DNA from: Brachybacterium avium
Lineage (GTDB): Bacteria > Actinomycetota > Actinomycetes > Actinomycetales > Dermabacteraceae
Direction of reading: 5' to 3'
DNA length: 64,000 nt
Assembly (NCBI RefSeq): GCF_002216795.1
Contig: NZ_CP022316.1
Coordinates: 2,294,001-2,358,000, forward strand
Part shown: positions 17,275 to 24,974 of the stretch, in pieces
Numbering within the stretch: position 1 is the stretch's first letter
Layout of the letters: each line of letters starts with the position of its first letter
The notes under the pieces: model-generated
What the model was told of the DNA's origin: nothing
Databases searched by the model: none
What the model saw: the letters and a program-made list of their open reading frames with translations, nothing else
Made by a program: the position numbers and the translations under genes

Positions 17275-17592
17275 ATGGACCAGATCACCGTCGCCGGCCA
17301 CCCCGACCCGATTCCCACCTCCCCCGTCGCCGCCGCGCTCCTTCGGCAGCGGCTCGAGGCCGCGCGCGAGACCCGCGGCGCCGCAGCCGCCGACAACCTG
17401 GAGCACCTGGTCGGCGTCCGGATCGGTGAGCTTCTCGAGGAGGGCATGCACAGCATCGATCTGGCGACCATGCGCTCCCTCGTCGATTTCGTGGAGACCC
17501 CGGCGGAGGAGGAGGACACCTCCAACCTCGGCCGCATGGTGCAGGGGATCCGCGACAAGGCCGCCCAGCGCGGCAAGCGCATGATGAGCTGA
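17275..17592 (+). CDS. Small hypothetical protein
   Basis: A 105-residue soluble protein with coding-like third positions and GAGGAAC before the ATG at 17275. It is acidic in the middle (AEEEDTS) and basic at the end (DKAAQRGKRMMS), with predicted helices and no cysteine or membrane segment. No family recognised. It stands alone between the metal ATPase and the convergent AAA gene; 17108-17274 is its probable promoter region. A weak GAGGCG/CGCCTC hairpin at 17643-17661 may terminate transcription. Confidence 0.6.
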   Translation: MDQITVAGHPDPIPTSPVAAALLRQRLEAARETRGAAAADNLEHLVGVRIGELLEEGMHSIDLATMRSLVDFVETPAEEEDTSNLGRMVQGIRDKAAQRGKRMMS

Positions 17593-17689
17593 GCCCGCCC
17601 GGCGCCTCCTGGTCGAACAGATCCGAATACGCCACTGCCTCCGAGGCGCGGGGTCCGCCTCAGCATGCGGGCCGCCCCCACCTGGTGTC

Positions 17690-20362
17690 TCAGCTGCCGA
17701 TGTCCTCCGGTCTCAGGATGCGGATCTCCTCGGTCGTCGCCTCCGGCAGCTCGACGACCCGCAGCGCCTGACGGCTCAGCGCAGCCTCGAAGGCGTTCCG
17801 TACGGCCCGACCGTTGCCGAAGCCGTTCGGGCGAGGGGTCGGCATGAGGGCCCGCACGGCGTCCTCGGTGCCCTCGGCGAGCTCGAGGCCTGCGCCGATG
17901 GCGATGCTGCGGAAGATCTCCACGAGCTGGTCGTCGTCATAGTCCGGGAAATCGAGGGTCGTGGGGAATCGGGAGGCGAGGCCGGGATTGGAATCGAGGA
18001 ACTCCGCCATCAGGTGGCTGTAGCCGGCCACGATCACCACGAGATCCTGGCGATGATCTTCCATCAGCTTCAGCAGGGTATCGATCGCCTCCTTGCCGAA
18101 ATCGGCCCCTCCTGAGGAGCCTTGGGCCAGCGTGTACGCCTCGTCGATGAACAGCACACCGCCGAGAGCCTCATGAACCTTGTCCATGGTCCTCGGGGCG
18201 GTGTGGCCCACGTACTGACCCACGAGATCCGCGCGGGAGACCTCCACCAGGTGACCGTGGTCCAGGATGCCGGCGCTCTGGTAGATGCGGGCAAGGATTC
18301 GCGCCACCGTCGTCTTCGCCGTGCCCGGGTTGCCGACGAACACCAGGTGCCGGGAGGGCTCCTGCACCTGCAGTCCCGCCCGACGGCGCAGCTCGCCGGC
18401 CTTGAGCTCGGCGGAGAGCATCCGCACCCGATGCTTGACGGGCTCGAGACCGGTGAGCTCCTCGAGCTCGGCGACGGGGTCACGGTCGCCCTGCTGGTGC
18501 TCGGCCGGCCCGCGCCGCTGTTTGCGGGGGAGGTCCTCGGCGATGAGGGTGCGGATCTCCTCATCGCTCGCGGTCTCGGGGTTGATGCGCACCGCCTGAT
18601 GCCCGAGGGACGCCTCCAGCAGGTTGCGGACCCACCGCCCGTTGCCGAATCCCTCTGGTCGGGGCGAAGGGATCATCTCTGCGAATCGAGCGACGAAGTC
18701 CTCGGAGACGACCATGCCCATGTCGTCAGCGGATGCAGCAAGGATCTGCAGCAGCTCGGAATCCGAGTAGTCCGGGAAGTCGATGGTGAGCGGGAACCGG
18801 GAGGCCAGGCCGCTGTTCGCCCGCAGGAAGTCGTTCATCTCCTTGCGATACCCGGCAGCGATCACGACGAAGCGATCACGGTGGTCCTCCATGAGCTTCA
18901 GGAGGGTCGCGACCGCTTCCTTGCCGAAATCGTTGCCGGAGTCCTTCGGCGTCAGGGAGTACGCCTCGTCGATGAACAGCACGCCTCCGAAGGCCTCCTC
19001 GACCTTCGCCTTCACGAGTTGGGCGGTGCCGCCGATGTGCTCGGCCACCAGGTCATCGCGGGAGACCTCCACCAGATGGCCGGACTCGAGCACTCCGAGG
19101 TCGCGATAGATGCGGGAGATCAGGCGCGCGACAGTCGTCTTGGCGGTGCCGGGGCCTCCGAGGAACAGGGCGTGGCGGGTGGGGCTGCCCACGCGCACAC
19201 CGGCGGCGCGCCGCCGCTCGGTCCAGCGGAGCTCGGCGACCAGTGCCTCGACCTGCTGCTTCACAGAGGAGAGGCCGATCAGTCGGGCGAGCTCGTCGTG
19301 GGGATCGCCGGTCTCCGGGCGCGCGTCGGCCGCATCGCCGTACGTTCCTCCGGCCAGGGCGGATCGCACCTGATCGAGGTCGGGGACCATCGGGAAGCTG
19401 CCTTCGGGCGCCCCCAGGGCACGTACCTGCCACCGGAAGGACGCCCCGACCCACCGGCGCAGCTCACCGGTCCGGCCGTCGGCGAGCAGGGAATCCACGA
19501 AACGCGTGACCCGATCACGGACCTCCTCCGCATCGGCGGGCGCCTCGTCGGCCTGCAGCCGGGCCTGCACGGTCTCTCCGACGAGGTCGATCACCTCGGC
19601 GGTGAGCGCGGACTGCTCATCGTCGGTGTTGAAGAAGGCGGCCAGCATCAGCAGGTCTTCCGGATCCGGTGCGTCCGGGGCGAGCTCTCCGAGGCGCTGG
19701 AGCTCGGCGTGCGCGCTGCGCAGAACCGTTTCGGGCCCCTGAAGATCGGGGAAAGCGATGGCCTCATCGGCGGTGACCGCATCACGCAGCACGCGATCGA
19801 GATCATCGGTGTCCTCCGCGGCGTCGAGGGCCTCGCGCAGGGTGTCATCGGTGTGGACTCGGCGCAGCACCGCGATCGTCGCGGAGAGCCGTCTCTGCAG
19901 CGGGGCGATGAAGGGCACCTGCTCCAGAGCGTCGGCGAGTGCCCGGGCGCGCAACGATGCCGAGGAGAGACCGTCGGAGCAGGTGATCGCGGATGTGAGC
20001 GGGGAGTGCTCCGTGGGCCACGTCGCCGAGTAGACCCCCTCGATGACTCCGTCGTCGTCCGGGGAGCGGAACGGTGCGAGCCAGTGCTGCGAGAAGTTCT
20101 CGGCGTCGACGATCGTCAGCCCACCGAGCTTGTGCAGCAGCAACACGGTGCTCTGGATGAAGGGGACCACGTCCTCGCGCAGAGTCACGTTGCGGAGGAA
20201 GGCGAATGCCGCAGGATGCCGGGCGAGGCCCCACATGCGGCGCTGGTACTCCTCGAGCCATCCCTCCGGGACCTCCCAGGGGTCGGAGACCCCGAAGAAG
20301 TCGACCCGCGGCCCGGGACCGGTTTCTCTACGTGCCTGCTGTCTCGCTTGCTGAGGGGTCAT
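17690..20362 (-). CDS. Double AAA+ ATPase, CbxX/CfxQ (EccA-like) type
   Basis: An 890-residue protein. The first ~370 residues are mostly helical and of no family I recognise. Two CbxX-type AAA+ modules follow: module 1 with Walker A GGPGTAKTT (about residue 403) and Walker B GGVLFIDEAYSL (about 460); module 2 with GNPGTAKTT (about 677) and GGVLFIDEAYTL (about 735). Both modules have GNGR(W/A)VRN near their ends, the arginine-finger/sensor region of this family. Both Walker A motifs read GTAKT, with Ala where GTGKT is common. The ATG overlaps the stop of the preceding gene by four bases, making this the last gene of a three-gene operon. A role in protein remodelling of a membrane complex is inferred; the system is not one I can name. 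Confidence 0.85.
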   Translation of the reverse strand: MTPQQARQQARRETGPGPRVDFFGVSDPWEVPEGWLEEYQRRMWGLARHPAAFAFLRNVTLREDVVPFIQSTVLLLHKLGGLTIVDAENFSQHWLAPFRSPDDDGVIEGVYSATWPTEHSPLTSAITCSDGLSSASLRARALADALEQVPFIAPLQRRLSATIAVLRRVHTDDTLREALDAAEDTDDLDRVLRDAVTADEAIAFPDLQGPETVLRSAHAELQRLGELAPDAPDPEDLLMLAAFFNTDDEQSALTAEVIDLVGETVQARLQADEAPADAEEVRDRVTRFVDSLLADGRTGELRRWVGASFRWQVRALGAPEGSFPMVPDLDQVRSALAGGTYGDAADARPETGDPHDELARLIGLSSVKQQVEALVAELRWTERRRAAGVRVGSPTRHALFLGGPGTAKTTVARLISRIYRDLGVLESGHLVEVSRDDLVAEHIGGTAQLVKAKVEEAFGGVLFIDEAYSLTPKDSGNDFGKEAVATLLKLMEDHRDRFVVIAAGYRKEMNDFLRANSGLASRFPLTIDFPDYSDSELLQILAASADDMGMVVSEDFVARFAEMIPSPRPEGFGNGRWVRNLLEASLGHQAVRINPETASDEEIRTLIAEDLPRKQRRGPAEHQQGDRDPVAELEELTGLEPVKHRVRMLSAELKAGELRRRAGLQVQEPSRHLVFVGNPGTAKTTVARILARIYQSAGILDHGHLVEVSRADLVGQYVGHTAPRTMDKVHEALGGVLFIDEAYTLAQGSSGGADFGKEAIDTLLKLMEDHRQDLVVIVAGYSHLMAEFLDSNPGLASRFPTTLDFPDYDDDQLVEIFRSIAIGAGLELAEGTEDAVRALMPTPRPNGFGNGRAVRNAFEAALSRQALRVVELPEATTEEIRILRPEDIGS

Positions 20363-21237
20363 CGGTAGCTCCAGCCGCTCGCCAGCACTGAGCAGCGCGA
20401 GTCGAAGTCGGCGCTGTCCACACGCAGCGAAGGTCTGTCGGGTTCGTCGAACAGCGCGAGGCGCACCTGCTCGATGTCATCGCCGAGGGCGTCGAGGCCT
20501 GATCGGACGGAACCGGCGGGGAAGGTCCCCTGACGTGGCTCGCCCGCCGTGTCGACCTTCAGCATCCCGATCATGCCGGTGGCTGACCGGATCAGCACCC
20601 GGCCGGGGACGAAAGCGATGGTGACGTCCTCGGCGGGCGGGACCTCGGCGATCAGTGCGGTGAGCTCGCTCGTAGGGAGCATGCACCTGACCAGGTTGGG
20701 TCCCTCGATGAGCCGGAAGGGTGGTGAGCCGATCGGGTCACGCAGGAGCCGCAGGCGGTGACGGCCCGTGCTGTCGGCGAGGGAGAGCGTCGCCGTCCAC
20801 TCCTCGTCGGCGCCGAGCGAGAGCTGCATGCTCCCGGCCGCGCCGGACAAGGCCTCGAGCTGATCGGTGCTGCTCAGCGCGTTCAGCGCGGGGCCGTCAC
20901 CGATCGGGGACCATGCCACGGAGCGAGAGACGGCGATCCCGTGGACCTTCCCGCTGACCAGGAGGTGCTGCGTGCCGTTCCGAGCCGCGGCAACAAGGTG
21001 CAGGGGGAGCGCCGGCGCCTCCTGGTCCTCGCCGGAATGTTCGAGAAGATGCGCGGCGTGCAGTGCGTTCCCGACCTCGTGCAGCGCGGCACGGAGGTGG
21101 CCGGCGTCGACGGCTCCGAAGGGGACGATGTCATCGGCGGGCAGGGCGAGGTCCTTGACGACGATGTCGCTCCACCCCTCGGCCGTGTGCAGGCGATGAC
21201 TCTCGCCATCGACGTCGACATACCAGTTCAGGCTCAC
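20359..21237 (-). CDS. Unknown protein of the NERD/AAA+ operon
   Basis: A 292-residue soluble protein starting from a GTG (21237) that overlaps the preceding gene's stop by four bases and ending with a four-base overlap to the AAA+ gene. No family recognised. The C-terminal ~90 residues, from about VRCMLPTSELTALIAEVP through VTIAFVPGRVLIRSATG to SVRSGLDALGDDIEQVRLALF, follow a strand-helix-strand rhythm that reminds me of one domain of a DNA sliding clamp; this is a pattern impression only. Obligate overlaps on both sides imply it works with the flanking gene products in fixed proportion. Confidence 0.75.
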   Translation of the reverse strand: MSLNWYVDVDGESHRLHTAEGWSDIVVKDLALPADDIVPFGAVDAGHLRAALHEVGNALHAAHLLEHSGEDQEAPALPLHLVAAARNGTQHLLVSGKVHGIAVSRSVAWSPIGDGPALNALSSTDQLEALSGAAGSMQLSLGADEEWTATLSLADSTGRHRLRLLRDPIGSPPFRLIEGPNLVRCMLPTSELTALIAEVPPAEDVTIAFVPGRVLIRSATGMIGMLKVDTAGEPRQGTFPAGSVRSGLDALGDDIEQVRLALFDEPDRPSLRVDSADFDSRCSVLASGWSYR

Positions 21238-22757
21238 GCGCGACCGCACTCCCAGCAGAAGGTCCACTCCGAGCCGAACGATGCGCCGCATTCCTCGCAG
21301 GTACGGGCCGGCGCGGCAGCGACAGCGGTCGCATGCTCCGGTGAGGTGCTCTGCGCGGTGGCCTGCGGTGCCGGTGCCACCGCATCTGCAGATGGGGCTG
21401 CGGGTGCCATGGAGGGGGCTGCGGCGGGAACACCGTTCCCGGGGCGGGGACGGCGCATCCCGGGGGCGTTCTTCCATGCCTCTCCGAGGCGCGGGGCAGA
21501 ACCTGTCTCGTCCTTCACCAGCCAGCGGAAGACGCGCACGATGTGCTCGCTGTCGGCCGCGGTCGGTTCGAAGGCCGGCTCGGCAGAGAGCTCGGCGAGG
21601 GTCTCGTCGAGGTTCTCCGCCCGGATCTCTCCCGGCCAGCTCACCTCGGAATCGATGGTGCCGATCCCGTTGTCCGTCGGCATGAAGACGACCCGCGCCT
21701 TGACCTGGTGGCCCACTCCGAGTGCGCGGAACTTCTTCTGGACGCGATCGGCAGCGAGCTCCATGTTCCGGCTCATCGAACGGGCCTTCCCGATGTATCC
21801 CCCGGTGGGGTTGTCGATCAGGCGCAGGGAGTCGTCCTCCTGGATCCAGGTGACGTCGCCCTGCGTGTAGTTCTTCATGTCCAGCAGGAAGATCGAGCTG
21901 CCGGTGACGACGACGCAGTCGATGTCGGAGCTGTACGTGGTGCTCGCCCCGACGGTCTCGTCGGGCATGTGGACGGACCAGAATGTCGCGAAGCGGCTGA
22001 GCTGGTCGGTGTGCTGCAGTGCGCGTGCGAAGTTCAGCTCACCATCCTGCCCCTTCGTGATCTGGTCGGCACCGAATCCGGAACCGCTGAGACCGGCCCC
22101 GGGGGTCCCGAACAGATCGGGAAGCGTGGGGACCTCGACGGCGGCGAGCGCCGAGGGCTCCAGGCCCGTGAGGCGACCGGGGGCGGTGGGCTGCAGCTGA
22201 CTGTTGGTCTCTCGCCGCATCTTGCGGTCGTACTCGATCTCCTGCAGACGGGCCTTCTCGATGGAGTCCTGCTCCGCCCGGCGGGCCTCCTCGCGGCGGA
22301 GCTCCTCCCTATGGTGGTGCAGCCTCTCCGAATCACGCCGAGCAGCTCCCGGGACGAGCTTGCGCAGGGTGAACCGTGCAGTGATCCCCACCGCCATGAC
22401 CAAGGGCCACAGGGCATGCATGACCCACCAGGGGACGTAGAGGAACCACCGTTCGACGCCGCCGGAGCTCAGCAGCATCGAGCCGGCCACCCAGAGGACA
22501 GCCAAGATGGCGCCGAAGCCGATGACACGTCCCATCCGGGAAGCATGCGTCGCGCCCTTCCCGACCATCTTCCAGGTCAGCAGTACGAAGACCAGGGCCG
22601 GGAGGAGGCAGATCAGCCACACCGGAGGCAGGTCGCCCTTCGGCATCACCCACAGCACGGCGATCAGCAGCGTGTACAGGAACAGTCCAGTCCCGATGCG
22701 AGCACGGGCCTTCGCCAGACCGGGTGCCCGAACAGCTGTCGGATGAGTGCTGGTCAT
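21234..22757 (-). CDS. Membrane-anchored NERD-domain protein with zinc ribbon
   Basis: A 507-residue protein. About four hydrophobic segments occupy residues 20-130, followed by a basic, charged coiled-coil-like stretch (REELRREEARRAEQDSIEKA). A nuclease-related (NERD) domain begins near residue 250: GQDGELNFARAL, then SSDIDCVVVTGSSIFLLDMKNY, giving the E...D...xDxK pattern of the restriction-endonuclease-like fold. The last 20 residues form a zinc ribbon (C-x2-C-x10-C-x2-C). Start at 22757 with an AAGGGG ribosome site. First gene of the three-gene operon with an unknown protein and a double AAA+ ATPase. Nuclease activity and a defence role are inferred. Confidence 0.82.
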   Translation of the reverse strand: MTSTHPTAVRAPGLAKARARIGTGLFLYTLLIAVLWVMPKGDLPPVWLICLLPALVFVLLTWKMVGKGATHASRMGRVIGFGAILAVLWVAGSMLLSSGGVERWFLYVPWWVMHALWPLVMAVGITARFTLRKLVPGAARRDSERLHHHREELRREEARRAEQDSIEKARLQEIEYDRKMRRETNSQLQPTAPGRLTGLEPSALAAVEVPTLPDLFGTPGAGLSGSGFGADQITKGQDGELNFARALQHTDQLSRFATFWSVHMPDETVGASTTYSSDIDCVVVTGSSIFLLDMKNYTQGDVTWIQEDDSLRLIDNPTGGYIGKARSMSRNMELAADRVQKKFRALGVGHQVKARVVFMPTDNGIGTIDSEVSWPGEIRAENLDETLAELSAEPAFEPTAADSEHIVRVFRWLVKDETGSAPRLGEAWKNAPGMRRPRPGNGVPAAAPSMAPAAPSADAVAPAPQATAQSTSPEHATAVAAAPARTCEECGASFGSEWTFCWECGRA

Positions 22758-22959
22758 GGTTGAGAACCCCTTCGTCGTGCGCTGGGACGACCTGCACGAC
22801 CGTTCCAGACCCCCTGCGCGCCTCCTGACGCCTCTGCGACCACCATCATGCCTTCTTACGAGGACAGGCGGCGACCCGAGCTGCGTTCCGAACTGTGTGG
22901 CACGGCAGATGTTCGCCCTCACGAAGGCACGGGCCGAAGTGCCCACTTGCAGTGCTCCC

Positions 22960-23142
22960 ATGAGAGCCCTCACCACTCCCGCCGACCGCACCGCCGGCGT
23001 TCCGATTGACTCCCCGCAGGGCCTGGACGCTATCGCGCACGGCTCCCTCGAGCGGCTGCGGGAAGGGGCGAGCGACGTCGGCACCCAGACCCGCCAAGTG
23101 CTCGGAGCGCTGCGGGAGCTGCGTGCGGCGACCGTGGGCTGA
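22960..23142 (+). CDS. Possible small protein (60 aa)
   Basis: An ATG-initiated frame with high third-position GC and a plausible helical product (GSLERLREGASDVGTQTRQVLGALRELR). No ribosome site is visible and no family is recognised, so it may be chance. The surrounding 560-base gap (22758-23317) otherwise contains the divergent upstream region of the NERD gene and the palindrome at 23287-23303. Confidence 0.3.
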   Translation: MRALTTPADRTAGVPIDSPQGLDAIAHGSLERLREGASDVGTQTRQVLGALRELRAATVG

Positions 23143-23286
23143 GTTCTCGGCGGTGTGTGCCACCAGGTCTCTGTCACTGACGAGGTCGTCTCGGCCGCAT
23201 GGGGGTCGCGAGCTCGCTGACGACCGCTCTCTGGTGGCGACGATGCGGACAGGTGCGGAAGTTCATCCGACGACACAGGGGTATTG

Positions 23287-23303
23287 CTTATGTCCCCCAT
23301 AAG
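23287..23303. promoter_or_regulatory. Palindrome upstream of the sulfur transporter gene
   Basis: CTTATG and CATAAG flank TCCCC, with GGGGTATT just before. It ends 14 bases before the start of the YedE-like gene, which has no clear ribosome site, so it may be an operator overlapping the promoter. GGGG/CCCC-centred sites are bound by CsoR/CstR-type sensors, but no such gene is in the window. Confidence 0.4.
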
Positions 23304-23317
23304 TTAACGTTCCGGGC

Positions 23318-24397
23318 ATGATACTCACCGGATTGTTCCTCGGCGCCGTGCTCGGCTATGTCCTGCAGCGCTCCCGGTTCTGCGTCACCGGCGCGTTCCG
23401 GGATCTGTACATGGCCCGCTCGGCGCGCTACTTCGTCCCTTTCCTCCTCGCCATCGCGATCCAGGCCATCGGCGTCGCGGCGCTGACCGGCATGGGCGTG
23501 ATCGCCCCGGAGCCGGCCAGTTTCGCGCCGTTGGCCGTGATCGGCGGCGGGCTGCTCTTCGGCGTCGGCATCATCATGGCCGGTGGCTGCGCGACCGGCA
23601 CCTACTATCGCGCCGGTGAGGGGCTGATCGGCTCATGGGTGGCGCTGGTCTTCTACGCCCTGTTCGCCGCGGTCATGAAGTACGGCCCGCTGGGCGTTTT
23701 CACCGAGGCCGCTCGCGCCCGCACCACTGCCGACGCGACCCTCCAGGAGACCCTCGGCGTGAGCGTCTGGGTACCCACGATCCTCTTCTCCGCACTTGTC
23801 GCCGTGCTCGTGGTGCGCCAGGTGCGCAGGAGCGCCGCCCGACAGGCCGGCCGCAAGAGCGTGCGCCTGCCCGCCCGGCGCACCGGTCTCGGCCACTACC
23901 TCGCCGACATCCCCTGGAACCCCTGGGTGGGCGGCGTACTGCTGGGGATCCTCGCGATTGCCGCCTGGGTGCTCTCCACCGCCGCCGGCCGCAATGGCGG
24001 CCTGGGCATCACCACGCCCTCGGCCAAGATCGTCACCTTCCTCACCACCGGGGATGTGACCCTCGTGGACTGGTCCGTGATGCTCGTGCTCGGCATCCTG
24101 GTCGGCTCCTTCATCGCCGCGAAGCTCACCGGTGAGTTCCGCTGGCGGGTGCCGGATGTCAACACCATCCTGCGCAGCGCCGGAGGCGGCGTCGCCATGG
24201 GTGTGGGTGCCGCGCTCGCCGGCGGCTGCACCATCGGCAACTCCCTGGTGGAGACCAGTCTGTTCAGCTACCAGGGCTGGGTCTCCTTCGTCGCGATCAT
24301 GCTCGGCACCTGGGGAGCCGCCTGGTTCTTCCTGGTGCGCCCGCAGAAGGCCGCCGCTGACAGCCGGCAGTCCCCCGTGCTCACCCCCGCCGCCTGA
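23318..24397 (+). CDS. YeeE/YedE (TsuA-like) sulfur transporter
   Basis: A 359-residue membrane protein with about nine hydrophobic segments and the pseudo-symmetric cysteine signatures of the family: LQRSRFCVTGAFRD near the N-terminus, GGCATGT near residue 90 and GGCTIGN near residue 306. In TsuA-type members these cysteines relay thiosulfate through the membrane. The TusA-like gene 70 bases downstream supports a sulfur-uptake role, since TusA-family proteins accept and hand on sulfur atoms. The ATG at 23318 is the first methionine and opens directly on the membrane segment. Confidence 0.87.
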   Translation: MILTGLFLGAVLGYVLQRSRFCVTGAFRDLYMARSARYFVPFLLAIAIQAIGVAALTGMGVIAPEPASFAPLAVIGGGLLFGVGIIMAGGCATGTYYRAGEGLIGSWVALVFYALFAAVMKYGPLGVFTEAARARTTADATLQETLGVSVWVPTILFSALVAVLVVRQVRRSAARQAGRKSVRLPARRTGLGHYLADIPWNPWVGGVLLGILAIAAWVLSTAAGRNGGLGITTPSAKIVTFLTTGDVTLVDWSVMLVLGILVGSFIAAKLTGEFRWRVPDVNTILRSAGGGVAMGVGAALAGGCTIGNSLVETSLFSYQGWVSFVAIMLGTWGAAWFFLVRPQKAAADSRQSPVLTPAA

Positions 24398-24467
24398 TCT
24401 CACCGCCTGACCGGGCCTCCTGGCCCGTCCCTCCCGATCGACGACCTGCCCCACCGAAAGGACCCTC

Positions 24468-24698
24468 GTGCCTGCCTTCACCCTCCAGACCAACGGCGCC
24501 GTCTGCCCCTTCCCGCTGATCGACGCGAAGAACGCCATGCAGCAGCTGAACTCGGGTGATGACCTCATCATCGGCTTCGACTGCACCCAGGCCACCGATT
24601 CCCTGCCCCAGTGGGCGGCGGAGGACGGCCACGAAGTGGTCGCCTTCGACCGGGTGGGCGAAGCGGGGTGGACGATCACGGTGCGCAAGGGCGCATGA
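24468..24698 (+). CDS. TusA-like sulfur carrier protein
   Basis: A 76-residue protein with the TusA-family CPFP motif (Cys13-Pro-x-Pro) in GAVCPFPLIDAKNAMQQL and the typical beta-alpha-beta-alpha-beta-beta length. The cysteine would carry a persulfide received from the membrane transporter encoded just upstream. Start is a GTG at 24468 with GAAAGGACC before it. A strong hairpin follows, so the two genes probably form one transcript. Confidence 0.88.
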   Translation: MPAFTLQTNGAVCPFPLIDAKNAMQQLNSGDDLIIGFDCTQATDSLPQWAAEDGHEVVAFDRVGEAGWTITVRKGA

Positions 24699-24721
24699 GC
24701 GCCGACCTCCTGAGCGGCTCC

Positions 24722-24751
24722 CGGCCCGGACCCCCACACGGGTCCGGGCCG
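24722..24751 (+). terminator. GC-rich terminator hairpin after tusA-like gene
   Basis: Perfect 12-bp arms CGGCCCGGACCC / GGGTCCGGGCCG around a six-base loop, 23 bases after the TusA-like stop. There is no long T tract, which is common for terminators in such GC-rich genomes. Confidence 0.75.
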
Positions 24752-24760
24752 TCGTGCGTC

Positions 24761-24817
24761 CGATTGTCAGGTTCTGATCCAGTTCCGTCCCCGGTCTGGA
24801 TCGGAACCTGACGATCG
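24761..24817. repeat. Second, longer hairpin (22-bp arms)
   Basis: Arms at 24761-24782 and 24796-24817 pair over 22 bp with two G-T wobbles around a 13-base loop. It follows the terminator by nine bases and precedes the peptide-importer promoter. It could be a second terminator protecting that promoter, or part of a small RNA. Confidence 0.6.
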
Positions 24818-24893
24818 GCGTCGGCGCCGCGGGCCCAGCCGTCGTCCCCAGCGGCTGAAACTTGCGACATGCGCGAAATGGCGTTCGGTATGA

Positions 24894-24923
24894 CTTGCGA
24901 TGATCGCAAGATCGGCGTACTGT
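24894..24923 (+). promoter_or_regulatory. Promoter with overlapping palindromic operator for the peptide/carnitine operon
   Basis: CTTGCGAT-G-ATCGCAAG is a perfect palindrome (24894-24910). Within it TTGCGA (24895-24900) sits exactly 17 bp before TACTGT (24918-24923), a good -35/-10 pair. A second ACTTGCGA occurs near 24860. A repressor bound here would block RNA polymerase; the XRE-TetR hybrid encoded in the operon (30414-31337) is the obvious candidate. Confidence 0.65.
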
Positions 24924-24974
24924 CCGACAGCGGACCACGATGCGACGATCTGAACGAGAAGGAGTGGGGCACTC

